From positions 78,989 to 142,988 of the forward strand of contig ML210160.1 of NCBI GenBank assembly GCA_004369085.1: a stretch of 64,000 nucleotides of DNA, written 5' to 3'. A program made the position numbers and the translations under genes. Positions 60,142 through 64,000 of the stretch are shown piece by piece. The notes under the pieces were generated by a model, which did not search any database, was not told the origin of the DNA, and was given only the letters and a program-made list of their open reading frames with translations. Each line of letters starts with the position of its first letter. Within the stretch, counting starts at the first letter, position 1. The DNA is from Coprinopsis marcescibilis. Lineage: Eukaryota; Basidiomycota; Agaricomycetes; Agaricales; Psathyrellaceae.

Positions 60142-60345
60142 TAATATCCATCTGTATCAATGTTTTCATTGTGTTCCAATACCGCTAGGGACACCGTCTC
60201 ATCCATCAGGACCACACATGGAAAACACACGCTTCCTGGAACCACCAAGGGTATGCAGCACATGTGCTACTTTCGCCATGCACTGGCGTTGGATGAGCGG
60301 AGGGTCAAGTTCCTTCCTGAATATGCATGGGGTGTCGCAAATTTC

Positions 60346-61015
60346 CCAGGGGCTTGATCTACCCAATTGGGCCAGCCGAGCAAGAACCACTAGATCATGA
60401 ACACAAGTGCACTTGATCAAGGCCGACTCTGGCTTAATCAAGCCATGCCACTTGATAAGGACACTGCTGCTTGATCAAGTGGTACCCCTTGATTGTGATA
60501 TTCCCACCTGACCAAGGGGTCGGTGATTGATCCAGAAGGTACCTGCAAGATTATAAAAGATAATGTAGATTGAGAGTTCATATGATAGAAGAGATACAAA
60601 CTTAATCAATCAGCCTACTGAATGTTATCTACATCAGCCTTATCTATCTATATCAGCCACGCCATACCTTATTATTTACTTCTGACTTTACCGGGAGTCG
60701 AACACTAGATCTTGAGGAGATTACTCACTTATTGACAGGAGCAGCGTTACCGCTATACCACATGGGTCTTATTTGAGTGCAGCACTAACCAGAATATATG
60801 CCCTACACTTTGGACTTAAAGAATATAAAACAAATAGCCAAGCGCAGCCAGGACTACAAGTGGTGACTAAAAATGGTGGGGACATAACTATTAAATATGT
60901 AATGCTTAATGTAGAATGCAACTCCAGGGAGGGGATAAGAGCAATAGAGCAACAAATGACCAGGGCATTCAGGTCCAGGTCCCAGTGGATTGAAACCCAC
61001 CATTGGATTCACATG
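60346..61015. other. non-coding stretch beyond the hydrolase relic
   Basis: Contains several cttgatcaag palindromes, an A/T-rich part with tataaaag, and the tRNA-like sequence at 60686-60769. It could be a solo LTR or SINE remnant; no matching second copy lies in this window. Confidence 0.4.
60686..60769 (-). repeat. tRNA-like Pol III promoter pair (SINE or tRNA relic)
   Basis: On the minus strand, TGGTATAGCGG (A-box-like, 60750-60760) is followed about 45 nt later by GTGTTCGACTC (B-box-like, 60695-60705), the usual tRNA spacing. Acceptor and T stems do not pair properly, so it is not a working tRNA. A tRNA-derived SINE head or a tRNA pseudogene fits. Confidence 0.4.
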
Positions 61016-62393
61016 TCATACCATCAGCAAATTCATAACCAGATTATCCGAGATTGTCTTTTTCACAGCTGTAAATGTCAGTCAGACGCTCTCTGTATCC
61101 ATAGCCTGCATCAAACTGGCACAATCACTAATATTAGCATCCGTGTGCCTGTCACAGCCCAAACAATTCAAGGACACTTACTGAGGATACACATTCAATT
61201 TGGCACGATTTGCCTGCCTGAACCTCCACAGGATATACTTGGCAGCCTTTTTGATGTCTGCACCACCTGTGTACTTGGGAAAGTAGTGTTCGAGAGGTAA
61301 CTAGACTGTTATCAGCCTGTCGCATCAGCACCCTGATCAGTACGTCGAAGCTCACCTTTGGAGGCTTATCCGTAAACACATCAATCTTATTCAGGAATAG
61401 GATTATTGATGTGTAAAGGAACCACCTCAAGTTGATCACTGATTCGAAGAGAATGAGGGATTCAGCCATCCAGTTCTGGAGGTTATGGGAGTGGTTAGTG
61501 AGAGGGATGATGGGCAGCAGCCAGTGCTTACCTGAGACCTCTCCTCTCGTAGCACCTGGCTGTACTTGCTCAGTGCTGCGCAAAAATAACGGACATCACC
61601 AGTTCAAAACAGCATATCCACTCCTTGTATTCTGACCATTGACCGCCCAGCGCCGATGTTGACCATGTGTATTCTACGGCACGGATGAGGGTGACCAGAA
61701 CAGAAGAAAGGCAATGGACATACAATAGCTGGTTGGGCTGGCCTATCCACAATATTTCACTGAAGAAGCTGAAAAGGGTGTGTGAGCTGACAGCAGGAGG
61801 GACAATGGAATTAGCCTTGCTCACTATCCAGCCAAATCCATTAGGTAGAATTTGCTTGAGTGCTCACCCATGATCTTGGGTATAATTGGGTCCTTCCACA
61901 GCTGGTCAATAGCTTCTGTGATTTCAAGCGAGAATACAGTTGTTTGGGGTCAAGTTTGTATTCCAGAACCTTCTCCACAAGCCTAGAGTCCAGTCAGCCT
62001 ACTGAAGTATATATGCCAATGAAACTTGTAGACACACCTTGTTGACGTACTCGACGCACTCCAAGCCAGCCCTGATTGTGTAGACGACAATGTGCTGTGA
62101 TGATTTGAGCACATTCTTGTAGATTACAGGCCAATATTCTGCCAGTTCCTGGCCTGACTTGCCTAAACCTGGTGGACATTGGTGTTGATTAGCTTGTGAG
62201 CTGGGTTGCCGAATGAGCAACCCATGACCTCAATCGTCACGTTGCATTGTGCCAAAACATGTTGCATCCATTGGGGTCTCATGAAGCGAAATTAAAATAG
62301 ATAACATGCACCTAAAAGGAGAACCTTACAGTCCAGGTTCTCTGTCAACCTTCCTGCAGATTCATCAGATGATACTGAGCAGCACAGGCCCAT
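61016..62393 (-). pseudogene. decayed heterotrimeric G-protein alpha subunit gene
   Basis: Minus strand from ATG 62393. The N-terminus MGLCCSVSSDES has the Gly2 myristoylation site and CKVLLLGA leads toward the P-loop, but GESGKST itself is missing. Further on: QELAEYWPVIYKNVL, EITEAIDQLWKDPII, LGGQWSEYKEWICCFE (the switch II DVGGQRSERKKW region, altered), [32 protein letters not shown] (the NKxD motif), [19 protein letters not shown] and MQAMDTESV followed by TGA. Several frameshifts separate these blocks. Introns are still present, so it is a DNA-level copy, not a retrocopy. It cannot bind GTP. Confidence 0.75.
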
Positions 62394-62787
62394 TGTGTCT
62401 GTTTGTATGTCGAAAGTGGAGGACACGGAAGGCATTGATGCTCTTGAGCACGAAAACAGACTGGAATGGAGTGTGGCTTGAGCAAGCCTACAAGGGCTGC
62501 CAAACAGCCAGCGGAACTGTGTGCACTTGCAGAAGGGCAAAGAGATAGCGTTGAAAGTGTTTGTATGCCGTTTCAATGTGGGGGTGATGGATGGTTGGAT
62601 GGTGGTGATGTATCATTGGGGACACTGATTCCAAATACAAAGTTGTCAACATTAAATTAGTATCACATATCAATTTAAATGAATAGCAAGCAAAGTGAAG
62701 TACAAAGACCGGAGCTCAAGCAGTCAAGACAAATAACTACGGACCACTACAGCATGGAATGAAAAAGGTGGAAGGTTACATCTAACC
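62394..62787. other. short intergenic region
   Basis: 394 bp between the G-alpha relic and the next gene fragment. Nothing recognisable. Confidence 0.45.
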
Positions 62788-63674
62788 TTAAGCCTGTTTG
62801 TTCCTTGCCCTCTTTGGAGCCTTTGAACTATTTACTCTTTCTGCAATGGCTTCCCCTGGACCTTGGACCTGGTTATCTGAAGTGATGGTGGTGGCAACTG
62901 CATTGGTTGCAGCCAATCTGGTCGTTCGACGTCTGTTGGCACCTTGGGGCTCCAATGGGGCATCCACAGTGCTGGAGCCTCCGGTAACTGGAGAGACACG
63001 GGCATTTGCATCCAAGTTGATGGTCAATGTATTAGTATGAGTGAGACTGATCTGTGCTCCAGAGATGTTGGATGAAGGCAGAGGATGGTTGGCGAGCTGG
63101 CAAGCAGAGATATACATGGAAGATGAGGATGAGATGGTGGGCCCGGATGAAGGGTCGATGTTCAGATCACTGTCTGGAGCGGGTTCAAAGCGGACGGCTG
63201 ACACTGGACAAGATTGGCCACGGTTCTGTTGGGGTTCTTCATTGTCTTCTGTGTCTGGAGAGTTGAAATCAAACTCGTGAGCTCGGAGGTTTATCTCCGC
63301 CAGCCCTTGCATGATGGCTTCTTTTTCATCCGAGTCGTTGGTGTTCTGTTGAGATGCTGGTATGGGTTCACTGAGGGATGGCGGAGAGGTAGCAGCATTG
63401 GGAAATAGCATACCATCCAAATACTCGAAAAGACTCTGAGTCGCCAGATAATCCCAGGTGGTTATTAAAACCTTGCAATACTTCTCATGATCAGTGATGT
63501 ACAAAACTTTGGACTCACACCCAACTCCACCACTCAAAAACTTGCTGTTGTTTGAGAGGATGAACCGAACCTTCAGAATCAAAAGTTAGATGCCCTGGTT
63601 CACCATCTTATAAGTGGGGCGAACACATACCAGAATAGCAGAGTTGCCTATAATGCCAGGTGAGGTCAAAAGGT
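62788..63674 (-). CDS. 3' part of an unrecognised gene
   Basis: Minus strand. A 783-nt terminal exon (63570-62788) follows an intron (donor at 63630) and a 44-nt exon (63674-63631, encoding LLTSPGIIGNSAIL). The exon begins VRFILSNNSKFLSGGVG and KVLYITDHEKYCKVLITTWDYL, then turns Ser/Pro/Thr- and Asn-rich, and ends in a basic stretch (KAPKRARNKQA) that could be a nuclear localisation signal. Upstream exons are not resolved and may lie beyond the window. I do not recognise the family. Its position among relics makes a transposon-associated or decayed gene possible, though this exon is open. Confidence 0.4.
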
Positions 63675-64000
63675 CTGGAATAGTGCTCAGAGGATTTTGG
63701 GAACAGAAAGAGAGAGAGCTAGCCAGGAAATTGACACTTTTGTTACGACGCAAGGCGAGTAGTACGCCTTAGTCGCCGAATGATAGTTTGACGAAAGAGT
63801 CAAGACGATGGATCGTCGAGATGAACGAGTTGGTCGAGAGAGTCAAGACGAACTAATGTCAAGATGATGAGTTTCTAGTACTTCGAGTAGGACGATCCGT
63901 CGACGAGAAGACTAACAAAAGTCTTATTCGAAAACTATCGAGTGACAAGTGGGAAACAAGATCAAAACTAATGTACAACTACCTATTTAGGTAAGTATAT
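63675..64000. other. window end, nothing assigned
   Basis: 326 bp with GA-rich and gtcaaga/gacgaa-rich simple sequence. No exon of the upstream gene could be placed here. Confidence 0.4.

Larger units (their letters stand above)
51823..60333 (+). pseudogene. dead second DUF2235 copy, split by a 7.2-kb element
   Basis: Copy of the neighbouring hydrolase from its ATG (51823) through exons 1-7 (to 52930), with exon 8 resuming at 60189-60333 (DTVSSIRTTHGKHT, YFRHALALDERRVKF, LPEYAWG). The GFSRG elbow and GRNLIICIDGTANQFG are kept. Lesions: TGA at 52246-52248, TGA at 52456-52458, and an 8-nt duplication (aactttga) at 52418-52433 that shifts the frame. Everything after exon 8, including any WD40 part, is gone. 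The intron between exons 7 and 8 contains the transposon: the donor gtaagc is at 52931 and the acceptor ends at 60188. Dead as a gene; the stops suggest decay independent of the insertion. Confidence 0.88.

Noticed and set aside
60334..60734. Possible solo LTR (tgtcgc... to ...ttgaca)
   Set aside because: No target site duplication, no second LTR, and the ends were chosen by eye only.
60773..61300. 175-codon plus-strand frame
   Set aside because: Lies antisense to the decayed G-alpha gene, whose conserved blocks explain this stretch.
1..64000. CRISPR arrays, rRNA genes, bacterial operons
   Set aside because: Eukaryotic spliced genes throughout; no regularly spaced repeats with unique spacers and no rRNA-like blocks seen.

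Overview
The window is nuclear DNA of a filamentous basidiomycete, most likely a mushroom-class fungus (Agaricomycetes) such as Rhizoctonia/Ceratobasidium; the genus is an inference. The evidence is: genes cut by many short GT-AG introns (mostly 45-70 nt) with several 10-18 nt microexons, fungal gene families (cytochrome P450, chitin deacetylase, areA-type GATA-like regulator, Sfp1-like zinc finger, BEM46-like hydrolase), and families typical of Agaricomycetes (DUF6589, DUF2235, an inactivated tyrosine recombinase). All gene models below were spliced by eye, and the exon lengths of each intact model sum to a whole number of codons.

Layout. 0-9 kb: three plus-strand genes, namely a small secreted NTF2-like protein, a 508-aa P450 and a 271-aa secreted polysaccharide (chitin) deacetylase. 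9.6-18.3 kb: one very large minus-strand gene (about 2110 aa, 5 exons, unusually long introns) with an areA GATA-like (DUF1752) N-terminus and a DUF3295-like C-terminus. 18.3-25.6 kb: a gene-free stretch holding three diverged copies of a roughly 400-bp tandem repeat. 25.6-27.8 kb: a 603-aa zinc finger factor of Sfp1 type. 31-34.9 kb: a tandem pair of four-TM membrane proteins and a PhzF-like protein. 35.4-42.1 kb: a tandem family of unnamed proteins, one intact copy (848 aa, ending in a MYND finger) and one frameshifted copy, with a broken coiled-coil type gene at its 3' end. 43.2-45.2 kb: a BEM46-like alpha/beta hydrolase with a GC-AG intron.

47-64 kb is the accessory part. An intact 13-exon gene (923 aa) joins a DUF2235 (Tle1-like) lipase domain to a complete seven-blade WD40 propeller, an effector-plus-sensor layout reminiscent of fungal NLR-like proteins but without a NACHT/NB-ARC switch. 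A second, tandem copy of the hydrolase half is dead (two TGA codons, an 8-nt duplication). It is split, inside an intron, by a 7191-bp element with about 91-bp terminal inverted repeats that encloses a decayed DUF6589 gene and a decayed RecQ-like helicase. Beyond it lie a tRNA-like (SINE-like) sequence, a decayed G-protein alpha subunit gene and the 3' end of an unrecognised gene.

The two observations most worth following up are the DUF2235-WD40 fusion with its tandem relic, and the TIR-bounded DUF6589+RecQ element, which looks like a little-described class of DNA transposon.
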